From positions 310,001-374,000 of the forward strand of contig NZ_KB976987.1 of the NCBI RefSeq assembly GCF_000399685.1: a stretch of DNA of 64,000 nt, written 5' to 3'. A program made the translations under genes and the position numbers. This stretch comes from Acinetobacter pittii ANC 4050. Lineage in GTDB: Bacteria; Pseudomonadota; Gammaproteobacteria; Pseudomonadales; Moraxellaceae. Of this stretch, positions 14,670-26,125 are shown in pieces (positions within the stretch are counted from its first letter, which is position 1; each line of letters opens with the position of its first letter). Below the pieces are notes generated by a model. It worked only from the letters and a program-made list of their open reading frames with translations, was not told where the DNA came from and did not search any database.

Positions 14670-15908
14670 TTACTCAAGGAATTTAACAGTTACGCCAGAA
14701 CGTACTTTACTTCCTAAATCGTTTGCATCCCAGTTAGTTAAACGGATACAACCGTGTGAAGCTGTTTTAGAAATTAAAGACGGGTTTGGTGTTCCGTGGA
14801 TACCAAAAGATTTTTTACTTAAACCAATCCAGATATTACCTACAGGAGCATTTGGACCTGGTGGTAAAGAAAGTGGTTTTAGGTTTTTACCTTGTACGAA
14901 ATTTGAAGGTGAGTAGCTGTACCATGGGTTACGTGCTACACCAACTACCTTGTAAGTACCGGTCGGAGAAGGCGTATCAGTACTGCCAATTGTTGCAGGA
15001 AATGAGGCAATCATTTGGTTCCGGCTATTGAAGAGGTACAGTTGTTTTGCACCTTTATGCGCAATAATCAAATGAATGTCTTCTGGTAAATCATTGCGTA
15101 CATTTGGAACAATGATTTTTTCGCCCACTTTTTTGAATGTCGCAGTTGGGTTAATTTTCTTTAAGAAAGCTTCATCAATGTGAAACTTCTCACCCAACAT
15201 TTCGCTAACACGCGTGTAGTACAAACCTTTCATTTTGGCCTGTAATGCGTAGTCAGAAGGAATCGACTCAGCATATGGACCTTTTAAGTCAGCATCAGAA
15301 ATTGTGTATTCAATAAATGCTGGCTTTGTTTGTTTAGCAACTAAAGCATCCCAAGTTTCTTTAGTGAGTTCACCAGTAGGTGACAAACCATTCATTTGTT
15401 GGAATGAAGAAATTGCTTTTAAAGTATTTTTACCACTCATGCCGTCAATTGCACCTGGTGATGCATGTGCATTATTTAGCATAACGTGAGCACGTGCATA
15501 AACTGGAAGCTGGCCTTTACCAATATTTTCAGACCATTCTGCCGAGTTTAAGCTATCTAAAGTCCATGATGCAGCGGTTGTCGCAGTAGTCGTAGACGCA
15601 GCAGTGGTTTTAGCAACAGCTGGAGTCGACGCCGCGATGCCTGATACAGCATTTGGGTCTTCAGTTTTCTGTAAATTTTGTAATGTTGTTGACGCTCGAT
15701 TTAGGTCATTTTGTTCTTGAGCGGTGATTTGTGTCGGAGCTTGAGCTTGTACAGTTGAAGCTGCTTCTACTGCTAAAGGATCAATCGGATCTTCTACAGG
15801 AGCTGATACCTTTTTAGGGTTCAGGGGTTGCTCAGTTGTTGAAGCAGCAAAAGCAACATTAGCAATAATACAACTTAAACTCATAGCGAGTAATGAGCGA
15901 ACAAACAT
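14670..15908 (-). CDS. Periplasmic L,D-transpeptidase (YkuD) with PG-binding domain
   Basis: The 412-residue protein has a signal peptide ending near VAFAA, then a Thr/Ala/Gln-rich linker to about residue 125, a peptidoglycan-binding domain (about 135-190; AIDGMSGKNTLKAISSFQ), a LysM-like stretch and a C-terminal YkuD domain with the catalytic motif HGTPNP...SHGCIRL near residues 370-390. It should form 3-3 crosslinks or attach proteins to peptidoglycan. The ATG at 15908 has AAGG nine bases upstream; the TTG three codons earlier overlaps that RBS and was discarded. Which of the named Acinetobacter Ldt enzymes it equals was not decided. Confidence 0.88.
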   Translation of the reverse strand: MFVRSLLAMSLSCIIANVAFAASTTEQPLNPKKVSAPVEDPIDPLAVEAASTVQAQAPTQITAQEQNDLNRASTTLQNLQKTEDPNAVSGIAASTPAVAKTTAASTTTATTAASWTLDSLNSAEWSENIGKGQLPVYARAHVMLNNAHASPGAIDGMSGKNTLKAISSFQQMNGLSPTGELTKETWDALVAKQTKPAFIEYTISDADLKGPYAESIPSDYALQAKMKGLYYTRVSEMLGEKFHIDEAFLKKINPTATFKKVGEKIIVPNVRNDLPEDIHLIIAHKGAKQLYLFNSRNQMIASFPATIGSTDTPSPTGTYKVVGVARNPWYSYSPSNFVQGKNLKPLSLPPGPNAPVGNIWIGLSKKSFGIHGTPNPSLISKTASHGCIRLTNWDANDLGSKVRSGVTVKFLE

Positions 15909-16210
15909 GTAATTCAACCTTAAGAATTTTCATATAAGCAATAGGAAGATTGATTTGATCTCAAAGTGCATAAAACTACCAATAACTCATCTCTATGAGC
16001 CCAAGATTGGCAATTTAGTGATTAAAAGAATATCAATAAACCCAATGTAACATGTTGCAAGTATTGCAGAAAAGCCCGCTACTTGCAGTAGACTTTTGTG
16101 TAAATATGCATTTTTTAGTAGATTGACGCGTTTTTTGTGTGAAATTGAAATTATAAAATTCTCTATGTTTTTGATATGATGCTGCCACATAAAGAATATA
16201 GAGATTGGTA

Positions 16211-17284
16211 ATGACGACTTTGAAAAATGATCGTTTCCTACGAGCTTTGTTACACGAACCTGTAGATACCACACCGGTATGGATGATGCGTCAAGCAGGA
16301 CGTTATTTGCCTGAATATCGTGAAACACGTTCAAAAGCAGGCGACTTTCTATCTCTATGTAAAAATACAGAATTTGCTTGTGAAGTAACTTTGCAGCCTT
16401 TACGCCGCTACGACTTAGATGCAGCGATTTTATTTTCAGATATTTTAACAATTCCTGACGCATTAGGTTTAGGGCTTTATTTTGAAACTGGAGAAGGTCC
16501 TAAGTTTCAAAAGACTGTTCGTACTGAACAAGATGTCGCGAATTTACCAAAGTTAAATGCAAAATCAGATCTTGATTATGTGATGAATGCGGTAAGTACA
16601 ATTCGCTCTGCTTTAGGTGGTCAAGTTCCACTGATTGGTTTTTCTGGTAGTCCTTGGACGCTTGCAACTTATATGGTTGAAGGTGGTTCAAGTAAAGAGT
16701 TCCGTTTTACTAAGCAAATGATGTATGCGCAGCCAGAAGTTTTGCATGCTTTACTTGATCATTTAGCAGATTCAGTCATTGATTATTTAAATGCTCAAAT
16801 TGATGCAGGTGCTCAGGCGATCCAGATCTTTGATAGCTGGGGCGGGGCATTAGCACACCGTGAATATGTCGAATTCTCTTTAAACTACATGAATAAAATC
16901 ATTGCAGGTTTACAGCGTGAGAAAGACGGCCGACGTATTCCTGTTATTGTGTTCACCAAAGGTGGCGGTCAATGGTTAGAACCGATGATTACCACTGGTG
17001 CAGATGCATTAGGTTTGGACTGGACTACTCCGCTCAATACAGCACGTAATGTTGTCTCTGGACGCGTAGCGTTACAGGGTAATCTTGATCCTGCTGTTTT
17101 ATATGGCTCGGCTGCTTCAATTGAAAAAGCAGTGAAAGCGATGTTAGACGATGCCTACGCAAATGGTGAAAAAACAGGTTACGTTGCTAACTTAGGCCAC
17201 GGGATTACCCAATGGGTAGACCCTGCACAGCCAAAAATCTTTGTAGATACAGTACATGAGTATAGTGCTAAATATCTAGGATAG
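16211..17284 (+). CDS. hemE: Uroporphyrinogen decarboxylase
   Basis: This 357-residue cytoplasmic enzyme decarboxylates four acetate side chains of uroporphyrinogen III to give coproporphyrinogen III in haem synthesis. The N-terminal signature [16 protein letters not shown] (residues about 19-34) with the invariant Arg and Tyr is present, as are [12 protein letters not shown] and [16 protein letters not shown]. The ATG at 16211 gives MTTLKNDRF, the usual start; a TTG two codons earlier is not needed. The next gene starts 6 bases later and is probably co-transcribed. Confidence 0.96.
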   Translation: MTTLKNDRFLRALLHEPVDTTPVWMMRQAGRYLPEYRETRSKAGDFLSLCKNTEFACEVTLQPLRRYDLDAAILFSDILTIPDALGLGLYFETGEGPKFQKTVRTEQDVANLPKLNAKSDLDYVMNAVSTIRSALGGQVPLIGFSGSPWTLATYMVEGGSSKEFRFTKQMMYAQPEVLHALLDHLADSVIDYLNAQIDAGAQAIQIFDSWGGALAHREYVEFSLNYMNKIIAGLQREKDGRRIPVIVFTKGGGQWLEPMITTGADALGLDWTTPLNTARNVVSGRVALQGNLDPAVLYGSAASIEKAVKAMLDDAYANGEKTGYVANLGHGITQWVDPAQPKIFVDTVHEYSAKYLG

Positions 17285-17290
17285 TTTTTT

Positions 17291-18085
17291 GTGCGCCATC
17301 TGACTTTACCAATTCATTTTATCGGCAAGGCTGTTTCGGCAGCCTTGTTTGGTATTCTGCTTTTAATTGCTTTTGCTTTAACAGCGCCGATGGGAAGCCA
17401 TGAATATATGGGTTTTTATCGCTATGATTATTTACTCATCTATGCATTGTTAATCCAGATCTGCTTACTTTATTTAAAGCTTGAATCATGGGCAGAAGCC
17501 AAAGTTATTGCTTTATTTCATGTCATGGCGATGGTCATGGAAATATTTTTAACGCATCCCGCGATTGCATCATGGCAATATCCTCAGCCCGCCGTATTTA
17601 AAATCTTAACTGTGCCTTTATTTGCAGGCTTTATGTATTCGGCTGTGGGTAGTTTTTTTGCACGTTCAATCCGACTGTTTCAAGTTTCTTTTGAAAAGCT
17701 TCCTAGTTTTGGAAGCATGCTTTTATTGGCATTTTTCTCATATATAAACTTTATGAGTAAATTTTTTGTACCTGATATTCGCTATATTTTATTTGCGATC
17801 AGTATGTTTATTTTTTGGAAGACTAAGCTTTATTTCCAGCTCAATGTCCATAAATTTAAAATCCCGATGTTACCTGTATTGTTTACACTCGCTTTTCTCA
17901 TCTGGATTGCTGAAAATATTAGTACTTTTTATAAAATTTGGCTCTATCCAAGTCAGGTAGATGCTTGGCATATGGTGGGCTGGGGTAAACTTGGTTCATG
18001 GTATTTATTATTACTCTTAAGTTTAGTACTGGTGCTTAAAATATTAGGTCATCGAGATTATCAAGGTAACTGGAATTTAAGATAA
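17291..18085 (+). CDS. DUF817-family integral membrane protein (YoaT-like)
   Basis: The 264-residue protein has about eight hydrophobic segments and motifs of the DUF817 family (AEAKVIALFHVMAMVMEIFLTHP, SWQYPQPA, PLFAGFMYSAVGS, WIAENISTF). The function of this family is unknown. It begins with GTG at 17291, six bases after hemE stops, so it likely shares the hemE transcript. There is no evidence that it works in haem synthesis. Confidence 0.8.
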   Translation: MRHLTLPIHFIGKAVSAALFGILLLIAFALTAPMGSHEYMGFYRYDYLLIYALLIQICLLYLKLESWAEAKVIALFHVMAMVMEIFLTHPAIASWQYPQPAVFKILTVPLFAGFMYSAVGSFFARSIRLFQVSFEKLPSFGSMLLLAFFSYINFMSKFFVPDIRYILFAISMFIFWKTKLYFQLNVHKFKIPMLPVLFTLAFLIWIAENISTFYKIWLYPSQVDAWHMVGWGKLGSWYLLLLLSLVLVLKILGHRDYQGNWNLR

Positions 18086-18234
18086 ATTTTTCTTTTGCAC
18101 TTTTTATCATATTGTTTATTTTTTAATTGCTAATTCACAGCCTTCTCGTTATCTTTAATAGCGTGTAATAAAAATTACACATAACAATACAACACATAAG
18201 AAACAATCAATAATGATTTTGGAGTTATACATCT

Positions 18235-18705
18235 ATGTTAAAAAAATTAGCTTTAGCTGCCTTATTAGCAGCTGGTTCAAGTGTTGCAATGGCTGACAAC
18301 GATGTAGGTTGTGGTGTGGGTACACAAGTCTGGGCTGGCAAAAAAGGAGTAGCGCCTAAAATTCTTGCTGCGACAACAAACGGTATTTTTACTAACCAAT
18401 TACTAGGGATCACTTTCGGTACTTTAGGCTGCCGTCAAGGCGGAACAGTAACTGCTCAAGTGGTTACATTCACAAATGAAAATGCTGAAGCTTTAGCTCG
18501 TGATATGGCAGTAGGCCAAGGTGAAAGCCTGAACGTACTTGCTGAGTTAATGCAAATTAAACCTCAAGACAAAGATCGTTTCTTCAAAGTTTCAAAAGCA
18601 AACTTTGGTGAAATCTATTCTGCAAACAACCAAAATACGCTTCAAGTATTAGCATCATTACAAACTGTAATGGCTAAAGACGACGTTTTAAAAGCTTACG
18701 TATAA
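18235..18705 (+). CDS. DUF3015-family exported protein
   Basis: The 156-residue protein has a clear signal peptide (KKLALAALLAAGSSVAMA, cleavage before DNDVG). The mature part carries the DUF3015 pattern: GCGVGTQVWAGKKG, then TTNGIFTNQLLGITFGT, and paired Cys (GCGVG, GCRQGG) that could form a disulfide. The role is unknown. It is probably periplasmic. A strong terminator follows, yet a DUF4105 gene starts only about 20 bases beyond it. Confidence 0.82.
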   Translation: MLKKLALAALLAAGSSVAMADNDVGCGVGTQVWAGKKGVAPKILAATTNGIFTNQLLGITFGTLGCRQGGTVTAQVVTFTNENAEALARDMAVGQGESLNVLAELMQIKPQDKDRFFKVSKANFGEIYSANNQNTLQVLASLQTVMAKDDVLKAYV

Positions 18706-18716
18706 GTTTGAAACTG

Positions 18717-18743
18717 AAAACCCTGTCGTATGGCAGGGTTTTT
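18717..18743 (+). terminator. Terminator after the DUF3015 gene
   Basis: AAAACCCTG (18717-18725) pairs with CAGGGTTTT (18734-18742), extended by C-G and a wobble, and a T-run follows. The next gene begins within about 25-35 bases, so it depends on read-through or an internal promoter. Confidence 0.85.
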
Positions 18744-18766
18744 CTTATATTTAATGATAAAAATTG

Positions 18767-20659
18767 ATGAGCTTAATGAAGTCAGTTGTTTTAGTTTTTG
18801 CCTCTTTGGCAGTGAATATTGCGTATTCAGCAGATATAAATCCATCTATTCAAAAATATTGGTCAATCGCAGAACAACAAAATCTAGATCAAGACATTAC
18901 ATGGCAAAGGCTCATGTATGCCAATAAAAACCAGAAAAGTGAGGTCACTTACGGTGGCTATTTCCTATCAAAAAATGGAAAAAATAATCTAAAAGAAGAG
19001 CTGAAAGCGGATATCTCGGCATTATTTATGCCCGCTCAAGATAATCAGTCGATTCGTTGTAAGTTCCCTGCACGTAGCCAATGGCTCATACAAAAAGTCG
19101 GTATTCAAGAAAATGAATTGCCTCAAGTAAAATGTTCAGAATTTGAAAACTGGATTGGGCAGATTAAGCCCTACAAAGCGACATTAATTTATGCGACCGA
19201 TTTTATGGGCAATCCTAGCTCCATGTTTGGCCATACGTTATTGCGTTTAGACCCTAAAGATCAGCAACAATTAAATTTAGTTTCCTACGCTGTAAATTAT
19301 GCAGCAACTGTGGCAGGGAACGACAACTGGTCATATGCATGGAAAGGTTTAACAGGGCAGTATCCGGGTGAATATTCATTGATGCCTTATTATCGTAAGG
19401 TAAAAGAGTACGGCGATTTTGAAAGCCGTGATTTATGGGAATATGAGTTAAATCTATCACCTGAAGAAACTCGGTTTTTAGTAAGTCATATTTGGGAAAT
19501 GCAACATGTGAGCTTCCCTTATTATTTTGTGAGTGATAACTGCGCCTATAGGCTTTTAGGGTTAGTCGATTTAGTAAAACCTGAATCTAACTTACAAGAA
19601 AAATTTACTTATGCCTCCATTCCAATGGAAACCATTAAATCGATGCAGCAGCAGGGCCTCACCAAAGCTCCTGTGTATCGACCTGCTTTAGAAACTCAGC
19701 TACTAGCCCAAGCTCATCAGCATGGTGCCTCTTTGGCGAAGGTGGCTCATCAAATTACGAGGCTACCTACACAGCAGTCTTCTCAGATTTTAAAATCATT
19801 TAGTGAACACGATCAGGCTAAAATCCTCGAGATGGCTTACGATGATTTATATCTCCAATTTATTAGCCGAAAAATAGAAGAAAGTGTTGCTCAACCGCAG
19901 TTACGTCAGCTTTTAGCGCTAAGAAGTCAGATTGATTTAGATAAGCAACGTCAAGAACCTAAAAGACCAGCAAAGGAACCAACTCAAGGTCATAACGCTC
20001 GTAACTTTTCCGTGAAAGCTGGAGAGGTGCAGGGTGATAAGTTTATTGAACTTGGCCATCGGCAAGCCTACCATGACTTAATAGACCCTCAAGGCGGATA
20101 TCGTGCAGGTACTCAATTACTCTTTTTAAATGGTAATGCGCAGTGGCGAGATGACCATTTAAAACTAGAACGTCTTGATTTACTCGAAGTAAATTCTTAT
20201 AACCCGATTCAACCTTTTAAAACACCGCTGAGTTGGGGATTTAACTTAGGCTGGCGTCAGGAAGCCATTCATGATGGAAGCTTTAATGAAGACAAACAAC
20301 ACGGCGTCGCAAGCTTTAATGCACAGGTCGGTTACAGTCTTGCTGACTATGAGCGCAAGCATATTTGCTATGGGCAACTGCAAAGCTACGTACAAACTGG
20401 TTCAAATCTAGATAAAGGATGGCGTGTAGGCGTAGGTCCAACTTTAGGTTGTATGAACCAATGGTTTGAGCGCTTCAACTCTGTCGTGCAAATCGAATTG
20501 CCCTATTGGGAAGACCAAAATCAATGGAATTTGAGAGTCAATACGCAGTGGCAATATGTGATTAATCGCAATAATGCTGTTCGATTAAATTGGGATTATG
20601 AACAACAAAATCATCAAGACTGGATGAAATCAAGTCTAGGATATGTTTGGTTCTTTTAA
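18767..20659 (+). CDS. DUF4105 (Lnb-N-like) exported protein with C-terminal barrel-like region
   Basis: The 630-residue protein has a signal peptide (MKSVVLVFASLAVNIAYS). The domain at about residues 120-270 is DUF4105, with MFGHTLLRLDP and SDNCAYRLL, the His and Cys motifs of an NlpC/P60-like fold also seen in lacto-N-biosidase N-terminal domains. The C-terminal ~200 residues are rich in alternating aromatic strands and end in GYVWFF, like an outer-membrane barrel. A start at 18776 (MKSVV) is equally possible, as no RBS is strong. It is probably an envelope protein; activity is unproven. Its RBS region lies directly behind the upstream terminator. Confidence 0.8.
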   Translation: MSLMKSVVLVFASLAVNIAYSADINPSIQKYWSIAEQQNLDQDITWQRLMYANKNQKSEVTYGGYFLSKNGKNNLKEELKADISALFMPAQDNQSIRCKFPARSQWLIQKVGIQENELPQVKCSEFENWIGQIKPYKATLIYATDFMGNPSSMFGHTLLRLDPKDQQQLNLVSYAVNYAATVAGNDNWSYAWKGLTGQYPGEYSLMPYYRKVKEYGDFESRDLWEYELNLSPEETRFLVSHIWEMQHVSFPYYFVSDNCAYRLLGLVDLVKPESNLQEKFTYASIPMETIKSMQQQGLTKAPVYRPALETQLLAQAHQHGASLAKVAHQITRLPTQQSSQILKSFSEHDQAKILEMAYDDLYLQFISRKIEESVAQPQLRQLLALRSQIDLDKQRQEPKRPAKEPTQGHNARNFSVKAGEVQGDKFIELGHRQAYHDLIDPQGGYRAGTQLLFLNGNAQWRDDHLKLERLDLLEVNSYNPIQPFKTPLSWGFNLGWRQEAIHDGSFNEDKQHGVASFNAQVGYSLADYERKHICYGQLQSYVQTGSNLDKGWRVGVGPTLGCMNQWFERFNSVVQIELPYWEDQNQWNLRVNTQWQYVINRNNAVRLNWDYEQQNHQDWMKSSLGYVWFF

Positions 20660-20672
20660 AGAATAAGCCCAT

Positions 20673-20710
20673 AAAAAAAGAGAAATGAGATTATTCATTT
20701 CTCTTTTTTT
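20673..20710. terminator. Bidirectional terminator between DUF4105 gene and blaADC
   Basis: A 16-bp perfect stem (20673-20688 with 20695-20710) and a six-base loop carry A/T runs on both sides. It serves both convergent genes. Confidence 0.9.
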
Positions 20711-20724
20711 TTTAGAAAAGCCTA

Positions 20725-21894
<1,170 letters not shown>

Positions 21895-21982
21895 TTAAAA
21901 ATAAAGATGGGTACTTTTATAACAAAAATCACATAATTTAATTGTTATGTTTTATGGAGTTCGCGAAGTATTAAGATGTAAA

Positions 21983-22005
21983 AAAAGCCCAACTGAGTCG
22001 GGCTT
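21983..22005 (-). terminator. Terminator after folE
   Basis: AAAGCCC (21983-21989) pairs with GGGCTTT (21999-22005); on the minus strand seven T follow. It separates folE from blaADC, so the beta-lactamase is not simply read from the folE promoter. Confidence 0.85.
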
Positions 22006-22027
22006 TAATTAGTTTACTAAATAAAAA

Positions 22028-22582
22028 TTAGTAACTTTCAGGTACGGCACTTAAGAACTCACGACGTGCTTCTTTATCAGTTTTAAAATCACCAATAAAT
22101 GACACAGTACGTGTAGTTGATTCTTGCTTACCTACACCACGCATCATCATACACATATGTGCTGAATCGATAACTACGGCTACACCACGAGCACCAGTCA
22201 CTTCAGCCACAGCTTCTGCGATTTGCTGAGTCAAGTTTTCCTGAATTTGCAAGCGACGTGCAAACATTTCAGTAATACGGGCAAATTTCGACAAGCCGAG
22301 AACTTTGCCTTCCGGTAGATAGGCAACATGAACACGACCATAGAATGGAAGGAGATGATGTTCGCAAAGCGAATAAAATTCAATATTCTTCACCAATACC
22401 ATTTCATGGTTATCTGATGGGAAAACAGCATTATTGGTGACTTCTTCTAAAGTTTTACTATAGCCAGAAGTTAAATATGAAAAAGCTTTAGCCGCACGCA
22501 CAGGCGTATCTTTAAGGCCGGGACGATCAAGATCTTCACCGACGGCAGTCAGAATATTTGCGTACGATTGCTGCATAGACAT
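22028..22582 (-). CDS. folE: GTP cyclohydrolase I
   Basis: The 184-residue enzyme converts GTP to 7,8-dihydroneopterin triphosphate, first step of folate synthesis. Zinc ligands are visible in [14 protein letters not shown] and in the later AHMCMMMRG. The [18 protein letters not shown] segment is also family-typical. The ATG at 22582 (MSMQQSY) was chosen; a GTG four codons upstream and an ATG two codons downstream are possible. It has a terminator behind it and stands separate from the trp genes upstream. Confidence 0.94.
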   Translation of the reverse strand: MSMQQSYANILTAVGEDLDRPGLKDTPVRAAKAFSYLTSGYSKTLEEVTNNAVFPSDNHEMVLVKNIEFYSLCEHHLLPFYGRVHVAYLPEGKVLGLSKFARITEMFARRLQIQENLTQQIAEAVAEVTGARGVAVVIDSAHMCMMMRGVGKQESTTRTVSFIGDFKTDKEARREFLSAVPESY

Positions 22583-22665
22583 AAGAATGTTCACTTACAC
22601 TGGTTGAACAAAACGGCATTCTATCAGAAAACTATAAAAAGTCTGAATTCTGTAGAAAATGCCGA

Positions 22666-23355
22666 TTATTGTTGGTACTTGGGATTTTTTTCTGCACGTT
22701 TAAGCAGTACGAGAACGGCACCTGTGCCACCTTGATTTTCTGGAGCGCTTACAAAGGCTAAAACATCGCGGTGTTGGCGTAACCATCCGTTGACATAGGT
22801 TTTTAAGACAGCTTCTGGGCCCTTACCATGTACGATCTTGATCACATTTTGATTTTCATCTTTTGCGATCTGGATAATTTGTAGAACCGCATCACGTGCT
22901 TGTTCAATGGTACAGCCGTGTAAATCGACAGCTTCAAACCAACGCATCTTGCCAGCTTTTAAGTCTTCAAAAACTTTATGCTGAAGGGTAGCAATGCGAT
23001 AGCTTAAGGTTGCTTGGCTTGCGACAGGGTTTAAAGCCGCTTGAGTATCAGATAACTCGGCATGTTCAGTGTCACGCCCGCCTTCGGCAGCTGCACGTTT
23101 TGCTAACGTTTGAGCATCAACTTTTTTTACGCGAGGGGGTCTCACATCAGCAATATTACTATTATTGATGGGTTTAACACCTGCTACAGCGCTTTGAAAC
23201 AGATTTGCATTTTCCAATTCTTCAGACTCAGCCTGAGGTTGTTTGACCTCAGGCTGACTTGCGATTTTGCTTGAATGAGGATTGGAGATTTGCTTTTTAA
23301 ATTGCTTCAATAACTTTTGTTGCTCTTTAGAAAGCGATGAATCTTTATTACTCAT
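22666..23355 (-). CDS. Smr-domain protein (SmrA/YdaL-like)
   Basis: The 229-residue protein has a charged, probably flexible N-terminal half and a C-terminal Smr domain with DLHGCTIEQARDAV (near residue 140) and KIVHGKGPEAVLKTYVNGWL, the DLHG and HGKG motifs of the MutS2-type nicking endonuclease fold. Stand-alone Smr proteins act on branched DNA or on RNA at stalled ribosomes; which applies here is unknown. The start at 23355 follows AGAAG. It lies 10 bp after trpC and is likely co-transcribed with it. Confidence 0.85.
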   Translation of the reverse strand: MSNKDSSLSKEQQKLLKQFKKQISNPHSSKIASQPEVKQPQAESEELENANLFQSAVAGVKPINNSNIADVRPPRVKKVDAQTLAKRAAAEGGRDTEHAELSDTQAALNPVASQATLSYRIATLQHKVFEDLKAGKMRWFEAVDLHGCTIEQARDAVLQIIQIAKDENQNVIKIVHGKGPEAVLKTYVNGWLRQHRDVLAFVSAPENQGGTGAVLVLLKRAEKNPKYQQ

Positions 23356-23365
23356 ATATCTTCTA

Positions 23366-24172
23366 TTAAACCGTTTGGGGTTGTCCAAAAAGGGCACTAA
23401 AGGCTTGATCGGGTCTTGGTTGTTTCATAAAACTTTCACCAACCAAGAAGGTGTGAATATCATGTTCTTGCATCATGCGAACATCATCTGGAGTGGCAAT
23501 ACCGCTTTCAGTCACGAGTAAACGAGAGGCAGGAAGTAAATTTTTCAAACGAATTGATGTGTTTAAATCAACATCAAAGGTTTTTAAATTACGGTTATTC
23601 ACACCTAATATACATTGCTCAGACAACTTTAAAGCACGTTCAAGTTCTTCTTCGTCATGAACCTCAACCAATACATCGAGTTGATGTTCAAAAGCAGTTT
23701 TAGACATTTCTTCGAGCTGCTGGTCTGACAAAGAGGCAACAATCAATAAAATACAGTCAGCATGTAAAGCACGTGCTTCAACTACATTATATGGATCAAT
23801 CAGAAAGTCTTTACGTAAAGCGGGTAAAGCACAGTGGCTTCTTGCGATTGCGATATTTTCATCTGCACCCTGAAAAAAATCAACATCAGTTAAAACAGAT
23901 AAACACGCTGCGCCAGCTTGTTCATATTGTTCGGCAATTTCAGCAGGATTAAAATCTGCACGAATAACACCTTTTGATGGAGACGCTTTTTTAATTTCAG
24001 CAATCACGGCAGGGCGTTTGTGTTGTAACGCTTTTGCAAATCCTCTTACCGGAGTTGCAGCTTTCGCAAGTTCTTCAACATCCTGTAAATTACGTTGTTT
24101 TAAACGCGCAGCAAGTTCCTCATGTTTACGGTCAACAATTTTACCTAAAATGGTATTTTGAATATTAATCAT
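23366..24172 (-). CDS. trpC: Indole-3-glycerol-phosphate synthase
   Basis: The 268-residue TIM-barrel enzyme closes the ring of CdRP to indole-3-glycerol phosphate in tryptophan synthesis. The catalytic lysines and loops are visible: AEIKKASPSKGVIRADFNP (near residue 57), LRKDFLIDPYNV, LGVNNRNLKTFDVD, and ESGI in LLVTESGIATPDDV. It is a single-function protein without a PRAI domain. It follows trpD after 9 bases. Confidence 0.96.
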   Translation of the reverse strand: MINIQNTILGKIVDRKHEELAARLKQRNLQDVEELAKAATPVRGFAKALQHKRPAVIAEIKKASPSKGVIRADFNPAEIAEQYEQAGAACLSVLTDVDFFQGADENIAIARSHCALPALRKDFLIDPYNVVEARALHADCILLIVASLSDQQLEEMSKTAFEHQLDVLVEVHDEEELERALKLSEQCILGVNNRNLKTFDVDLNTSIRLKNLLPASRLLVTESGIATPDDVRMMQEHDIHTFLVGESFMKQPRPDQAFSALFGQPQTV

Positions 24173-24181
24173 GAGAAATCC

Positions 24182-25231
24182 TTAATCTGCCTGACATTGT
24201 TTTAATGTTTTGGTAAATTCAGCCAAAACACTCATTTTTTCTAAAGCTTGTCCGCCGTAGATAATATCTTGAGCGAATGAAACAGCTTGAGCATAGGTTT
24301 TGGTAATACCAGCCACATAAATTCCTGCACCCGCATTAAGTGCAATCATGTTTGCTGCTTTTTCACCAATAGCAGTTTTATTTTTACCTAACGCATCTTT
24401 AATTAGCTTTAAGCTGGCAGCGGCATCTGCAACAACTAAACCATTTAAAGTTTGTGATTCAATTCCGACATCTTCTGGGGTAAGCGTCCATTCAGTAATT
24501 TCGCCGTCTTTGAGTTCTGCAACAGCAGTAGGAGCAGCAAGGCTGATTTCATCGAGTCCATCTCTTGAATGAACCACCATGACATGTTCAGCACCGAGTT
24601 GCTTCATAACTTCTGCAATCGGACGACAAAGCTCATCTGAAAATACCCCAATCACAAAGCGTTTTACGCCGGCCGGATTCGTAAGCGGGCCAAGTAAATT
24701 GAAAATGCTGCGAACACCAAGCTCACGACGTGGGCCGACAGCATATTTCATTGCTTTGTGATGATTTGGAGCAAATAAAAACCCTACACCCATCTCACGA
24801 ATGCAGCGTTCAGTTTGTTGCATGTCTAAATCAAGATTAATTCCTGCTTGCTCAAGTAAGTCTGATGAACCTGATTTACTTGAAACGCCTCGGTTACCAT
24901 GCTTTGCAATGGTTGCGCCTGCTGCTGCAATGACAAAGCTTGAAGCAGTAGACACATTAAACAAATTTTGACCGTCGCCGCCAGTACCCACAATATCAAC
25001 TAAATATTTGATATCGCTCACATCAATTTTGATGGCGAATTCACGCATAACACGTGCGGCAGCAGTAATTTCGTCAATACTTTCACCTTTCATGCGAAGG
25101 CCCATCATCAAAGCACCAATTTGTGCCTCGGTTGCCTCACCTTGCATGATGCTGCGCATAATGTCTTCCATTTGCGGCTGAGTCAGGTGAATATTTTTTG
25201 TTATATGGTTAAGTGCTTGTTGAATATTCAT
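24182..25231 (-). CDS. trpD: Anthranilate phosphoribosyltransferase
   Basis: The 349-residue enzyme joins anthranilate to PRPP. The PRPP-binding loop [18 protein letters not shown] is at about residues 83-100, with [18 protein letters not shown] and [21 protein letters not shown] after it. The ATG at 25231 gives MNIQQAL; a GTG three codons upstream touches the trpG stop. The gene lies 9 bp after trpG. Confidence 0.96.
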   Translation of the reverse strand: MNIQQALNHITKNIHLTQPQMEDIMRSIMQGEATEAQIGALMMGLRMKGESIDEITAAARVMREFAIKIDVSDIKYLVDIVGTGGDGQNLFNVSTASSFVIAAAGATIAKHGNRGVSSKSGSSDLLEQAGINLDLDMQQTERCIREMGVGFLFAPNHHKAMKYAVGPRRELGVRSIFNLLGPLTNPAGVKRFVIGVFSDELCRPIAEVMKQLGAEHVMVVHSRDGLDEISLAAPTAVAELKDGEITEWTLTPEDVGIESQTLNGLVVADAAASLKLIKDALGKNKTAIGEKAANMIALNAGAGIYVAGITKTYAQAVSFAQDIIYGGQALEKMSVLAEFTKTLKQCQAD

Positions 25232-25240
25232 AGTAATCAC

Positions 25241-25825
25241 TTATGCATAAATATCTAAAAAGTTTTTAAAGATTTGATGGCCATGTTGACTCAAAATAGA
25301 TTCTGGATGGAACTGCACACCTTCGATAGGCAATGTCTTATGTTTAACACCCATAATTTCTTCCATTGAGCCATCTGCTTCATTGGTCCAACACGTGACT
25401 TCAAGGCAATCAGGCAGTGTTTGCTGATCAATCACCAAAGAGTGATAACGAGTTGCCGAGAATGGGCTAGGAAGATTACTGAAAATACCTTTGTTACTGT
25501 GGTACATATCAGATAAACGTCCATGCATAACCGTTTTGGCTCTTACAATGTTTCCGCCAAAAGCTTGCCCAATACTTTGATGCCCTAAACACACGCCAAG
25601 CAAAGGAATTTTTCCGGCAAAGTGATTAATTGCAGGAATGGAAATACCCGCTTCACTTGGAGAGCAAGGACCAGGACCAATAACCAGATATTTAGGTTGC
25701 CATCGTTCAATATCCTCTAATGTGACTTGATCATTGCGAACTACTTTTACTTCCTGATTCAACTCGCCAAAATATTGGACGATGTTGTAGGTAAAAGAGT
25801 CGTAATTGTCGATCATTAGAAGCAT
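25241..25825 (-). CDS. trpG: Anthranilate synthase component II (glutamine amidotransferase)
   Basis: The 194-residue class I amidotransferase supplies ammonia to TrpE. The catalytic Cys is in [12 protein letters not shown] near residue 79, and His-Glu in QFHPESIL near residue 170. [15 protein letters not shown] opens the protein. It may also serve p-aminobenzoate synthase. trpE is not in the window, so the trp genes are split as usual in Acinetobacter. It heads the set trpG-trpD-trpC-smr; a GAGG lies upstream of the start. Confidence 0.95.
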   Translation of the reverse strand: MLLMIDNYDSFTYNIVQYFGELNQEVKVVRNDQVTLEDIERWQPKYLVIGPGPCSPSEAGISIPAINHFAGKIPLLGVCLGHQSIGQAFGGNIVRAKTVMHGRLSDMYHSNKGIFSNLPSPFSATRYHSLVIDQQTLPDCLEVTCWTNEADGSMEEIMGVKHKTLPIEGVQFHPESILSQHGHQIFKNFLDIYA

Positions 25826-25932
25826 GATGAACTTAACCTCATGATAATTAATATATATTTAATTAAGTGACTAGAGTTTTACTCACAATGTTACTTACTT
25901 TTTAAAAAGTACCTTTATTTGATCAAATAAAA

Positions 25933-25951
25933 AGCCGCTTTCTAAGCGGCT
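25933..25951 (-). terminator. Terminator after the aminopeptidase gene
   Basis: AGCCGCTT (25933-25940) pairs with AAGCGGCT (25944-25951) and on the minus strand is followed by TTTTTATTT. It closes the peptide transporter/aminopeptidase operon before trpG. The remaining ~170 bp up to the aminopeptidase stop show nothing else. Confidence 0.85.
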
Positions 25952-26125
25952 AATATAACAAAAAAAGAAGTAACCAGTTTAACTATTTCATTCGTTAGAC
26001 ATTTGAGAAAAAATTAAGCTTTGATGCATATTAAGTTTGTTTAAAAATAGAGATAAAGACACTAAAGGCAGAATAAGCTTTTCATTAGAAATAAAAAATT
26101 ATTCTGCCCCCATAAAAAGAGAAGA

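Noticed and set aside
15993..16463. 156-codon minus-strand ORF overlapping the start of hemE
   Set aside because: It is antisense to conserved hemE coding sequence and has no domain or RBS.
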